Shown here piece after piece: positions 1 through 6,502 of a DNA stretch of 8,341 nucleotides. The notes beneath the pieces are model-generated. The model was given only the letters and a program-made list of their open reading frames with translations, was not told the origin of the DNA and did not search any database. The position numbers and the translations under genes were made by a program. Source of the stretch: an uncultured Oscillospiraceae bacterium (GTDB lineage Bacteria; Bacillota; Clostridia; Oscillospirales; Oscillospiraceae); assembly GCA_934511545.1 (NCBI GenBank), contig CAKSWM010000056.1, positions 1-8,341 on the forward strand, written 5' to 3'. Numbering within the stretch: the first letter of the stretch is position 1; each line of letters begins with the position of its first letter.

Positions 1-1089
1 GATCTCGGCGGCGGCATTCGGATTTATGTGCGCCCTCTGATTTTCGATCATGCGGGCAGTTAAGTTTTCACTTTGCAGGCGCTCAATGGCCTCCGGGATC
101 TGCTCAATATTCCTTCCGACGGCAATACACATCCCACACCGCTCAAAGAAGCTCATGTTGAGCGTCTCACAGCCGGGTATCGGAGAAATGTGAATAAGCG
201 GAGTTCCGGATACGGCGGCTTCCGTTGACGAAAGCCCGCCCGGTTTGGACAGGAATGCATCGCAGAGCTTTATATATTGCGCCATCCTGTCCGTGCTGGT
301 GATAAGCATGATCTGACTGTCTCCACCGTATTCCGCCCGAAGCTTTTCCATCAGCTTACCGTTGCTTCCGCAGATCGCTATCAGCCGGTGATCCGGATGC
401 GTGCGGAGATAGCGGCTGAGCACATTGATCGTTTCGCCTATCATACCGGCGCCGATGCTGCCGCCGGACAGAAGAATGTATCTTTTGTCCTTGTCAAGCC
501 CGAGCGCAGCAGCAGCCTCCTCGCGCGTCATAGTCTCTCTGAACGCGTGTCTGACCGGAATACCGGCCGGTATGAGCTTTTCCTCGGGAATGCCTCTGCG
601 TATATAGTCCTGTTTAAGCTCCTTTGCCGGGATTATATAATAATCGCAGTCGGTTTCCTCCGTAAACGGGATACAGGCATAATCCGTTGAAATAAAAATC
701 GTCTCCGGAAGCGCTATTCCCCTGTTTTTCATGCCGGTCAGTATCTCTCCCGGAAACACATGCGGCATGAAAACAACATCAAAATGATGTTCCTGCAAAT
801 AAGCCTGCATTCTTTTGCGCATAAGCTTGTTAAGCGTATATACGGGAGAATGGATCGGCAGCCGGCGGTATTCCTCCCCCAGCTTATAGGCGGCGCCAAA
901 CAGCCGCGGAGTATTCTGGGCAACTTTAATATAGCCGTTGCCGACGATACGCTCCAGATTTCCGCCTGTCAATGCATAAGGATCAAGCATCTTGACATGA
1001 TGACCCCTGCTCTCGAGTTCCTCCATTATTGCCCGTCCGGCGGCATTATGTCCGCCGCCGGTGCTGCATGAAAGTATCAGTGCATCCAT
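1..1089 (-). CDS. GT28 diacylglycerol glycosyltransferase (UgtP/MGDG-synthase-like), C-terminus beyond window
   Basis: This protein probably moves a sugar from a UDP-sugar to diacylglycerol on the inner face of the membrane, making glycolipids. The frame is open from ATG at 1087-1089 to the left edge, giving 363 codons without a stop. The N-terminus has the acceptor-side glycine loop GGGHNAAGRA (residues 11-20) typical of the MGDG synthase/MurG group, followed by STDYACIPF (134-142). The nucleotide-binding half has SGGSIGAG (208-215), KPGGLSSTEA (282-291) and the PIPGCE...N segment (303-311). A GAGGTG Shine-Dalgarno lies about 8 bases upstream, inside the end of the plsY-like gene, with which it overlaps by 13 bp, so the two are probably translated together. 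UDP-glucose and UDP-galactose specificity cannot be told apart here. MurG is less likely because the N-terminal MGDG-synthase pattern is clear. Confidence 0.88.
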   Translation of the reverse strand, partial: MDALILSCSTGGGHNAAGRAIMEELESRGHHVKMLDPYALTGGNLERIVGNGYIKVAQNTPRLFGAAYKLGEEYRRLPIHSPVYTLNKLMRKRMQAYLQEHHFDVVFMPHVFPGEILTGMKNRGIALPETIFISTDYACIPFTEETDCDYYIIPAKELKQDYIRRGIPEEKLIPAGIPVRHAFRETMTREEAAAALGLDKDKRYILLSGGSIGAGMIGETINVLSRYLRTHPDHRLIAICGSNGKLMEKLRAEYGGDSQIMLITSTDRMAQYIKLCDAFLSKPGGLSSTEAAVSGTPLIHISPIPGCETLNMSFFERCGMCIAVGRNIEQIPEAIERLQSENLTARMIENQRAHINPNAAAEI

Positions 1090-1685
1090 AAAATCGACAC
1101 CTCAAACGGTTCTTTTTCTTCCTTGCTTGTCAGCATCCGCACGGTCACGGTAACAACGATCAGCGAAAAGCCAATGAGCACGGCGAGATCGTCAGATAGC
1201 AGAAACAGGGCTATCTCCGCGCAGATATAGGTGACAAGGGTCCTGTGATAATGCGGCATGATGCGCAGTATCAGCGAGAAGAACAGGAAAAACAGGGCCA
1301 GCAGCACAGCGGGCAGCAGATTCGGAAAAAGCGCCAGAAGGCAGCCGAATGTAGTCGCTATTCCCTTTCCCCCGTGAAACCTGAAAAACACAGGAAACAC
1401 ATGGCCGACCACCGGCGCGGCGATCATCAGGGCCAGAGCCAGCACACCGCTCGGCTCGCCCCGGAGATACAGAAACACCGGGAAAAAGCCCTTGAGCATG
1501 TCCCCGCAAAGTGTCATCATACCGCACCTGAACCCACCGGTTTTGAATGCGTTGGTCGTTCCGGGATTCTTATCCGGAGCATCCTCGGTTATATTCCTGT
1601 TCAGCAGCAATTCGCCGGATATCCGCGCAAACAGCAGACTGCCGCAAAGATATCCCAGCACAATGTATATTATATCTCTAATCAT
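1077..1685 (-). CDS. plsY: PlsY-family acyl-phosphate:glycerol-3-phosphate acyltransferase
   Basis: PlsY is a polytopic membrane enzyme that transfers an acyl group from acyl-phosphate to glycerol-3-phosphate, the first acylation in phospholipid synthesis. With the ATG at 1683-1685 it is 202 residues, normal for the family. The three family motifs are visible: GYLCGSLLFA near residues 11-20, NPGTTNAFKTGG at 40-51, and GHVFPVFFRFHGGKGIATT at 94-112. Several hydrophobic segments span the protein (about 3-20, 56-75, 78-100, 112-140, 150-182). Motif 2 differs from the usual GNPGATNxLR form, so this may be a divergent paralogue. A GTG at 1698-1700 would add five residues but has no Shine-Dalgarno; a weak GAGAGAAA precedes the ATG. 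It follows the alkD-like gene by 42 bp and overlaps the glycosyltransferase start, suggesting a lipid-synthesis pair. Confidence 0.8.
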   Translation of the reverse strand: MIRDIIYIVLGYLCGSLLFARISGELLLNRNITEDAPDKNPGTTNAFKTGGFRCGMMTLCGDMLKGFFPVFLYLRGEPSGVLALALMIAAPVVGHVFPVFFRFHGGKGIATTFGCLLALFPNLLPAVLLALFFLFFSLILRIMPHYHRTLVTYICAEIALFLLSDDLAVLIGFSLIVVTVTVRMLTSKEEKEPFEVSILWMH

Positions 1686-1727
1686 ATAAGTTTCTCTCAC
1701 GACCCGGCCGGGCCGGTAATGGCCCCC

Positions 1728-2420
1728 TCAGCGTATCTTCAGTACACGCAGCCGGTTTTTCTGTTCGTCCGTGATCCGACGGCTCTCGATCGCCTTTTGG
1801 ATCGCTTTATTGTGTGTCCAGGGGTCAAGGCGCTGTTCCAGAATATACGGCAGGACTGCGTCATACTGCTTTGCCAGAGCCGTTGCAAAATACCATGCGA
1901 TCATCATTTTTACGTAGTATTCACCGCTGTGCACCTCAGCTACCCATTCCGGATACTCTGGCCGGAACATGTCGTCCAGATAAAAAGTCATCAGCATCTC
2001 GATGCCGAATCTGATCGTATAGGTTTTGTCCGACGCCATCCAGCATTCTATCTGTTCGAGAAGCTCCGGCAGATGTTTTTTGAAAACTTTGGGCCTCATC
2101 AAATCGCAGGTTGCCCAATTGTCAACATAGGGCAAAAATGCGTTCAGCGCGGCTGTTGCCTGCCCGTAATCCTTCATGGAGCTTATCAGGATCCCGTGGA
2201 GGTTATTCTCTTCGTAATACCTGTGCGGAAGCAACTGCATGAAGCCGGCAGCCTCAGGCTCCGCGGCAAACGTCCTTGCGAATTTTCTGAGTTCGGGAAC
2301 TCTGACGCCGATAATGGTATCCGGATCGACGGTGGGCATCAGTCTGCAATGAAAATCCCGATATTGCATATCCTGCAATTCAAAAAGCCGCGCCTGCACC
2401 ATTTTCTCTATATCTCTCAT
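1728..2420 (-). CDS. alkD: AlkD-like DNA alkylation repair glycosylase
   Basis: This is a HEAT-like-repeat DNA glycosylase of the AlkD family (COG4912), which removes alkylated bases such as 3-methyladenine and 7-methylguanine. The 230-residue length is typical. The segment VDNWATCDLM (99-108) is the family signature. By spacing, W102, D106, R137 and W176 correspond to W109, D113, R148 and W187 of Bacillus cereus AlkD: W to D is 4 residues and R to W is 39 residues in both. The catalytic aspartate and DNA-binding residues therefore appear intact. The ATG at 2418-2420 is preceded by only a weak GGTGG, so translation may depend on coupling to the Nudix gene that ends 22 bp upstream. The pairing suggests one transcript for nucleotide-pool and DNA-damage repair. 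The residue matching was done by eye from memory of the B. cereus protein. Confidence 0.9.
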   Translation of the reverse strand: MRDIEKMVQARLFELQDMQYRDFHCRLMPTVDPDTIIGVRVPELRKFARTFAAEPEAAGFMQLLPHRYYEENNLHGILISSMKDYGQATAALNAFLPYVDNWATCDLMRPKVFKKHLPELLEQIECWMASDKTYTIRFGIEMLMTFYLDDMFRPEYPEWVAEVHSGEYYVKMMIAWYFATALAKQYDAVLPYILEQRLDPWTHNKAIQKAIESRRITDEQKNRLRVLKIR

Positions 2421-2442
2421 ATCAAACCACCACTGTGCAGGA

Positions 2443-2832
2443 TCAGGCGGTTTCTCTCCGCTTCAGTCTCTCCAGGATCACTCGGTCAGCCGGACAAAAC
2501 TCGAGCCCGTCGATCTCTTCAACGGTTATCCACCGTATATCGCTGTGTTCGATCATTTGGGGAGTCCCTTCGGCGATGACGGCGTTGAACAGCGTCAGAT
2601 GGACGGTCAGGTCGGGATATTCATGGAGCACTTCCATGAAAACTTCTCCTACCGACACCGTAATGCCCAATTCCTCCCGGCATTCCCGGACAAGCGCCTG
2701 TTCCTTTGTCTCTCCCGGCTCGACCTTGCCGCCGGCAAATTCCCATTTCAGTCCGCGGGCCTTGTTCGGCGGACGCCGGCAGGCTAAAAACCGCTCTCCG
2801 TCCCATATCAGGGCGGCTACAACTTCGGTCAT
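2443..2832 (-). CDS. mutT: MutT-like Nudix hydrolase ((deoxy)nucleoside triphosphate pyrophosphohydrolase)
   Basis: A 129-residue Nudix enzyme, probably hydrolysing oxidised dGTP (8-oxo-dGTP) or related nucleotides to monophosphates. The Nudix box runs from G35 to I57: G35, E41, R49-E50, E53-E54 and G56-I57 fit GX5EX7REUXEEXGU exactly. The lead-in LKWEFAGGK and the C-terminal FCPADRVIL (112-120) resemble the LEFPGGK and F-PAD/N regions of E. coli MutT, which favours MutT over other Nudix subfamilies. The ATG at 2830-2832 is chosen because GGAGAGGG (2840-2847) sits 7 bases upstream. The open frame extends to an ATG at 2973, but that lacks a Shine-Dalgarno and would run through the hairpin at 2860-2895. 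It is first in the probable mutT-alkD transcript. Substrate is inferred, not visible. Confidence 0.88.
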   Translation of the reverse strand: MTEVVAALIWDGERFLACRRPPNKARGLKWEFAGGKVEPGETKEQALVRECREELGITVSVGEVFMEVLHEYPDLTVHLTLFNAVIAEGTPQMIEHSDIRWITVEEIDGLEFCPADRVILERLKRRETA

Positions 2833-2839
2833 GATACTT

Positions 2840-2847
2840 CCCTCTCC
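2840..2847 (-). promoter_or_regulatory. Shine-Dalgarno site of the mutT-like gene
   Basis: GGAGAGGG on the minus strand, 7 bases before the ATG at 2830-2832. It decides the start in favour of the 129-residue protein. It lies 12 bases downstream of the hairpin at 2860-2895. Confidence 0.75.
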
Positions 2848-2859
2848 GTAAGGATATAT

Positions 2860-2895
2860 AATGCGCCCCCGATCTGTTAAAACCGGGGGCGCATT
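2860..2895 (-). terminator. GC-rich perfect hairpin between the TPM gene and mutT
   Basis: The arms 2860-2871 and 2884-2895 are perfectly complementary over 12 bp (AATGCGCCCCCG on the plus strand), with a 12-base loop. In the minus-strand transcript the GC core is followed by AUUAUAUAU rather than a clean U-run, so termination may be incomplete. It would end the six-gene cluster about 130 bp past the TPM stop codon. It also lies downstream of the candidate mutT promoter at 2964-2999, so it could act as an attenuator in the mutT leader. On the plus strand only a short ATTTCT follows. Confidence 0.65.
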
Positions 2896-2963
2896 TCTGA
2901 TGGTTTCAGCAGCTTCATCACAGGGGCCTTTAAAATTATTTGCCCGCTTCCCCGGTCTGCTGT

Positions 2964-2999
2964 ATCTTATCATATCCCGCAGGCGTTATCAATCGTCAA
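2964..2999 (-). promoter_or_regulatory. Candidate sigma-70-type promoter(s) for mutT-alkD
   Basis: Two overlapping candidates can be read on the minus strand. One is TTGATA (2987-2992), 17 bp, TAAGAT (2964-2969). The other is TTGACG (2994-2999), 19 bp, TATGAT (2969-2974). Both would start transcription near 2955, giving a leader of about 120 bases that contains the hairpin. The call is by eye only. It is supported by the position in the largest intergenic gap of the window (2833-3027, 195 bp). Confidence 0.45.
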
Positions 3000-3027
3000 T
3001 TTTGCTCAAGAGCACCTGCTGCCGGAG

Positions 3028-3846
3028 TCAGAATTTTCCGCCGCCTCCGCCGTGAGTCGTTCCGGATGATGATACATGCGTACTGCTGCCGGAGTCGTTA
3101 TTCTTGGGTCTGGCCGTGCGGTTCACCGTATGATACAGGAACATGTCGCTGCTTTCCGTGACTCGCACGCTGCCTTCACGCACATAGTTTTCCGCCCTCA
3201 CCTGCGAGCGGACCGTCTTGAGCTTTCCTTTCATGACGCCGACTACGATCAGCGCTATCACAAGTCCCACTACCAGCGATATAACGATCCACACGGCAGA
3301 TAACGGCTCTCTTGGCAGATTGGATCTGTCAAACGAATCCCCGCTTCTGGCCTGAGTTACAAACTCTTCCCCAAGGCTTACGAACACGCGAAATGCCTCC
3401 GCGTAATCGCCATCCGCCAGGTATCCGCTTATCTGCTTGCCGATGTAGGCTATCCCGGCATCGGTAAAGGCTGTTATCCCATATCCGCAGGTCGTGATAT
3501 ACCATTCTCTCTCGTTCATGCTGACAAGCAGCATCGCGCCGTCCCTGTTCCGGCCGTAGCCGAAGCTGCATTGGTCATATATATCGTCCGCGCGGTCTCG
3601 GGCGCTGTCCCCCTCGAGACTGTCGAGCGTAATGATTGCAAGGTCAAAGCTCAGTCTCTGGCTCACTTCGTCAAGCAGGTCAAGGATCTCGTCTTTCTCC
3701 TCAAGGCTGAGCAGGTTATCGGTGTCCTGCAGGCGGTAGTATTCGTCCGCGAAGCCTTCAGAACCATCCGCGGCGTAGACAAACGCCGGCATGACCGCGC
3801 AGAGGCAAAGGACAAGCGCTATCAGAGCTATCGTTTTTTTCTTCAC
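3028..3846 (-). CDS. TPM-domain membrane protein (YdjH/YgcG-like)
   Basis: A 272-residue protein starting at GTG (3844-3846), chosen because TAAGGAGGT lies 7 bases upstream. A more distal ATG at 3900 lies inside the preceding gene and has no such site. It has a signal peptide (KKK then a hydrophobic run, probable cleavage after VYA at residue 25). An extracytoplasmic TPM domain follows at roughly 38-167, with the family's core segments DLAIITLDSL, RDGAMLLVSM and REWYITTCGYG. A single transmembrane helix lies at about 184-205. The tail is Ser/Thr-rich and ends in GGGGGKF, like the glycine-rich ends of many TPM proteins. TPM domains have been linked to phosphatase activity and to photosystem II repair (Psb32) in plants; the bacterial role is unclear. 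Coupled to the zinc-ribbon gene upstream, it matches YdjH of the B. subtilis ydjGHI set. Confidence 0.87.
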   Translation of the reverse strand: MKKKTIALIALVLCLCAVMPAFVYAADGSEGFADEYYRLQDTDNLLSLEEKDEILDLLDEVSQRLSFDLAIITLDSLEGDSARDRADDIYDQCSFGYGRNRDGAMLLVSMNEREWYITTCGYGITAFTDAGIAYIGKQISGYLADGDYAEAFRVFVSLGEEFVTQARSGDSFDRSNLPREPLSAVWIVISLVVGLVIALIVVGVMKGKLKTVRSQVRAENYVREGSVRVTESSDMFLYHTVNRTARPKNNDSGSSTHVSSSGTTHGGGGGKF

Positions 3847-3853
3847 GCTTCCG

Positions 3854-3862
3854 ACCTCCTTA
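3854..3862 (-). promoter_or_regulatory. Shine-Dalgarno of the TPM gene fused to the upstream stop codon
   Basis: TAAGGAGGT on the minus strand: the TAA stop of the zinc-ribbon membrane protein (3860-3862) shares bases with the AAGGAGGT ribosome site of the TPM gene (3854-3861). This fixes the GTG start at 3846 and indicates translational coupling. Confidence 0.8.
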
Positions 3863-4954
3863 TATAATACCGGCAATACGCAGCAGCCAGGCGATGCCAT
3901 ATACGGCGGCGCCGCACAAAGCCGTAAGGCCGAGCAGCCATTTCATGGCTGCGCTCTTGTCAACAGGCAGATCCCCGACCAGTTTCCCGGTCTGTCCGTT
4001 AATGGCGAAGGTGTATTTTGTTCCATTCCACGTTGTATTCAGCAGCCACACAGGTAATAAGGCGTATTTTGCCTTTCCGTTATTAAGGCGTATGCTGCTC
4101 GACTCCGGAATTACGGTCGCGTAACCCTGTACCGTAGAGGCAAACACCTCTTCCGTGCTTCTCCTGATGCGGGCGTTTGCGCGGTCTATGCTCTGTCCGG
4201 CGTCCACGTCATATTTATCCGCAAGATAACCGGCAAGATATGCGGTTTTGAAATCCACGGCATCCGCAAAGTCAAAGGGTTCGATCGACTCCATCAAAGC
4301 GTCGTCCATTTTTGTCGAGCCATCGACCGGCACGTTTTGAAACTCAACGTCGCCGCCGCGGGTAACGGCAAAAAAGCTTGTCTCGGTATAGTCAAAGTCG
4401 CTGTCGCTCCATGTGCGCACACGCGTGGCGTTATACCGGACATGCGCCTGTGCGGACGCATCGAACAGCCAGAACGGGACATACACGCCCCTGACCTCGT
4501 CAATGTGGTTCTCGTCCTTGAATACCCTCGGCAGGAGGCGTTTGCCTTCATAATACTTTTTCAGGGCTTCCCCAGCCGCTTTTTTATCCATCTTGAACGG
4601 TATGATATAATCCGGCTTCAAAGCTCCCGTGAGCTGTCCCGTCATGACCACCGGGTTGCCGCAGAAGGGGCACGAGGTCGCCGCCGTGTTTTCATCACCG
4701 ACGATCTCTCCCCCGCAGGACCTGCACACATAAGACCGCAGTCCTCCGGCCTCCCCCGGCTGCCATTCCGTGCCCGCGGAGGTATCCCAGCTCATATCAT
4801 CCTGCTGATCGCCGGAAAGCACATTGTCATAAGCCTCCAGCGCATCCATTTCAAATTCCGTGTCGCAGTACGGACATTTCATTTTCTGGAGCGCGCTGTC
4901 GAAGGCGAGCGCTCCGCCGCAGCACGGGCACTTATATTCCAATAGTTTTTCCAT
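3860..4954 (-). CDS. Zinc-ribbon membrane protein (YdjG-like)
   Basis: A 364-residue protein with two N-terminal zinc ribbons and one C-terminal transmembrane helix. Ribbon 1 uses C9/C12 and C27/C30 (CPCCGG...CPYC). Ribbon 2 uses C77/C80 and C95/C98 (CRSCGG...CPFCG). A middle domain (about 112-330) carries DYIIPFKMDKKAA (115-127), GVYVPFWLFDA (156-166) and a late YALLPVWLLNTTW (297-309), a layout I know from proteins annotated as TFIIB-type zinc-ribbon or loosely as PriA-like. They are not helicases, as no ATPase motif is seen. The helix at about 336-361 would anchor the protein with its bulk probably in the cytoplasm. The ATG at 4952-4954 is preceded by GGAGG. It sits between the SPFH and TPM genes, as in B. 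subtilis ydjGHI, where the products act together in envelope stress. The biochemical role is unknown. Confidence 0.85.
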   Translation of the reverse strand: MEKLLEYKCPCCGGALAFDSALQKMKCPYCDTEFEMDALEAYDNVLSGDQQDDMSWDTSAGTEWQPGEAGGLRSYVCRSCGGEIVGDENTAATSCPFCGNPVVMTGQLTGALKPDYIIPFKMDKKAAGEALKKYYEGKRLLPRVFKDENHIDEVRGVYVPFWLFDASAQAHVRYNATRVRTWSDSDFDYTETSFFAVTRGGDVEFQNVPVDGSTKMDDALMESIEPFDFADAVDFKTAYLAGYLADKYDVDAGQSIDRANARIRRSTEEVFASTVQGYATVIPESSSIRLNNGKAKYALLPVWLLNTTWNGTKYTFAINGQTGKLVGDLPVDKSAAMKWLLGLTALCGAAVYGIAWLLRIAGII

Positions 4955-5005
4955 TAATTATGCCTCCGTTTTACCGCATGAGAGATTTTTCGGCTGCATC
5001 GCCGC

Positions 5006-6226
5006 TCAGTTTATGATGTCGTCTTTGTTGAACGGATCGCCGCACTCAGGGCAGAACTTTCCCGTGGCCGTGGCTCCGCATGCGCATTTCCATGAGCCTG
5101 CTGCCCCGGGCTCCGGCCTCTTTGCTCCGCACTCGGTGCAGAACCTGCCGGTGACGGTCGCTCCGCAGGCGCATTTCCAGCTGTCCCCATCGTTTGCAGC
5201 AGCTGGCGCCGCCGGCTGCTGACCCATGGCATAGAGAGTCTGCGCGTTTGTTCCTCCACCGGCATTCATGGCCATACCCATGCCCATAAATCCCGTCGCT
5301 GCACCCGCTGAATTTGACGCGGCAGCCTTCATGGCGTCGGCCTGTGCTCCGACAAGCGCCGCACCGGCCATGCTCGGATTCTGAAAAGCGGCATTGCGCT
5401 GAAGCTGTTTTATCATCTCCGCATCCTCCGGCGGGAGCGACACGGAAGCAAGGGCGATGCTCACGACTTTGAGGCCGCGCAGCTGTCCCCACTTGACGGA
5501 GAGAGCCTCGTTCATCGCGTTTTCAAGCTCTGTGGTGTGGGCAACTATCTGATTCGGACGGAGCTCCATATCTGACAGCTTTGCAAATGCCGGCTGAAGC
5601 GCGCTGATAAACTCGGATTTCAGCTGGCTGTCCAGCTCGCCGCGGGTATATTCCTGACTCACGTTTCCGCACACCTTGGAATAAAACAGCAGCGGGTCCG
5701 CAAGTCGGTAAGAATAAACGCCCGAGCAGCGAACGGACACATCGATATCAAGACCAATCCTTGAATCGACCACGCGGAAAGGCACCGGGCTCGGCGTTCC
5801 GAATTTGTTGTCAACGATCTCCTTGGTATTGAAATAATACACGCGCTGATCCACCCCGGCATCTCCGCCGAAGGTAAATCTCTTGCCGACGGTCCTGAAG
5901 GTTTCCAGAATGGCGTCGCTCAGGTCGCCGCAGAAAATGCTGGGTTCGCTGGAGCTGTCGTATGTAAATTCTCCGGGTTCCGCGCAAACCTCAACAACGC
6001 GGCCCTGTTCGACGATCATCATGCACTGTCCGTCCGCGACCGCTATCACGCTGCCGTTGGAGATGATATTATCACTGCCTTTTGTGTTGGACGAGCGCGA
6101 AGAAGTCCTCTTCCGGCCCTTTACTGCCAACACATCGCTGTCCATTGCCTCGCAATAAAAATACTCTTTCCACTGGTCCGCCAGAGTGCCGCCAAGCGCT
6201 CCGAGTCCCGCTTTGATAAGTCCCAT
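5006..6226 (-). CDS. SPFH-domain protein with two C-terminal zinc ribbons (YdjI-like)
   Basis: A 406-residue soluble protein of the SPFH/band-7 group (the 'virion core protein-like' or YdjI family), expected to assemble into membrane-associated scaffolds. The SPFH region covers about residues 20-270: MDSDVLAVKG, an early VADGQCMMIVEQGRVVEV strand segment, VPFRVVDSRIGLDIDVSVRC (149-168) and SVKWGQLRGLKVVSIALASV (243-262). A helical stretch follows, then a Met/Gly/Ala-rich linker (311-345). Two near-identical zinc ribbons finish it: C352/C354/C363/C366 and C381/C383/C392/C395, each reading SWKCACGA...FC-x-ECG. It lacks an N-terminal transmembrane helix, as expected for this subfamily, although residues 1-16 (MGLIKAGLGALGGTLA) could form an amphipathic membrane helix. 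AGGAGGT (6234-6240) precedes the ATG. Membrane recruitment by the YdjG/YdjH-like partners is inferred. Confidence 0.9.
   Translation of the reverse strand: MGLIKAGLGALGGTLADQWKEYFYCEAMDSDVLAVKGRKRTSSRSSNTKGSDNIISNGSVIAVADGQCMMIVEQGRVVEVCAEPGEFTYDSSSEPSIFCGDLSDAILETFRTVGKRFTFGGDAGVDQRVYYFNTKEIVDNKFGTPSPVPFRVVDSRIGLDIDVSVRCSGVYSYRLADPLLFYSKVCGNVSQEYTRGELDSQLKSEFISALQPAFAKLSDMELRPNQIVAHTTELENAMNEALSVKWGQLRGLKVVSIALASVSLPPEDAEMIKQLQRNAAFQNPSMAGAALVGAQADAMKAAASNSAGAATGFMGMGMAMNAGGGTNAQTLYAMGQQPAAPAAANDGDSWKCACGATVTGRFCTECGAKRPEPGAAGSWKCACGATATGKFCPECGDPFNKDDIIN
5039..5182 (-). repeat. Tandem duplication encoding two zinc ribbons
   Basis: The segments 5126-5182 (residues 349-367) and 5039-5095 (residues 378-396) encode closely similar 19-residue zinc ribbons offset by 29 codons (87 bp). 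Both read SWKCACGA-x-x-TG-x-FC-x-ECG, and their DNA is also visibly similar. This suggests an internal duplication rather than two unrelated ribbons. Confidence 0.85.
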
Positions 6227-6251
6227 CTGTTTTACCTCCTATGCCGCCCGG

Positions 6252-6488
6252 TCATCTTCCGAATAGGAAATCGATTATGTCCATTCCTGTGTCGCTCATA
6301 CGTTTATAGAGCTCCGTATACCCGCATCTTGTGCAGGTTATGGTTGTAAAACGCTTGTTCTGTACGTCAAAAACTCTTGCAAAGTTTCCTCCCGTGGCCT
6401 GAAACTGATCGCTTTCAAATGCGGTATTGCCGCACTTGGGGCATTTATAGCGGCTTTCCCTTGATTCATTATTGTAAAATTCGTCCAT
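6252..6488 (-). CDS. Small zinc-ribbon protein (zinc_ribbon_13/DUF2082-like)
   Basis: A 78-residue protein with one zinc ribbon: C16/C19 (YKCPKCGN) and C52/C55 (TCTRCGYTELY). The insert between them, QATGGNFARVFDVQNKRFTTI (30-50), and the C-terminal DIIDFLFG match the small family annotated as nucleic-acid-binding zinc-ribbon proteins. The name rests on the fold; no function is established that I know of. The ATG at 6486-6488 is supported by AAGGAG just upstream, which overlaps the stop codon of the ybjQ-like gene. The gap to the SPFH gene is 25 bp. It is the third gene of the cluster and one of three consecutive genes with zinc ribbons. Confidence 0.85.
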   Translation of the reverse strand: MDEFYNNESRESRYKCPKCGNTAFESDQFQATGGNFARVFDVQNKRFTTITCTRCGYTELYKRMSDTGMDIIDFLFGR

Positions 6489-6495
6489 TTTTCTT

Positions 6496-6502
6496 CTCCT
6501 TA
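6496..6502 (-). promoter_or_regulatory. Shine-Dalgarno of the small zinc-ribbon gene fused to the ybjQ-like stop
   Basis: TAAGGAG on the minus strand: the TAA stop (6500-6502) of the ybjQ-like gene shares bases with the AAGGAG site (6496-6501) for the ATG at 6488. It is the same stop/Shine-Dalgarno fusion as at 3854-3862. Confidence 0.75.

Noticed and set aside
277..1071. Plus-strand open frames of 137 and 103 codons at the left end
   Set aside because: They are antisense to the glycosyltransferase, whose motifs are unmistakable on the minus strand. No family features are visible in the plus-strand translations.
1703..1712. 10-bp palindrome CCCGGCCGGG between the alkD-like and plsY-like genes
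   Set aside because: It is short, has no loop or U-run for a terminator, and sits in a locally GC-rich spacer. There is not enough to call a site.
1245..2579. A 444-codon open frame on the plus strand
   Set aside because: It lies antisense to the well-supported plsY-like, alkD-like and mutT-like genes, has no ribosome site, and its translation (rich in His, Gln, Arg and Pro) resembles no protein family. It is a codon-bias shadow.
2833..2973. N-terminal extension of the Nudix protein to the ATG at 2973
   Set aside because: The extension would translate through the hairpin at 2860-2895, lacks a ribosome site and has no Nudix similarity, while the ATG at 2832 has a strong GGAGAGGG.
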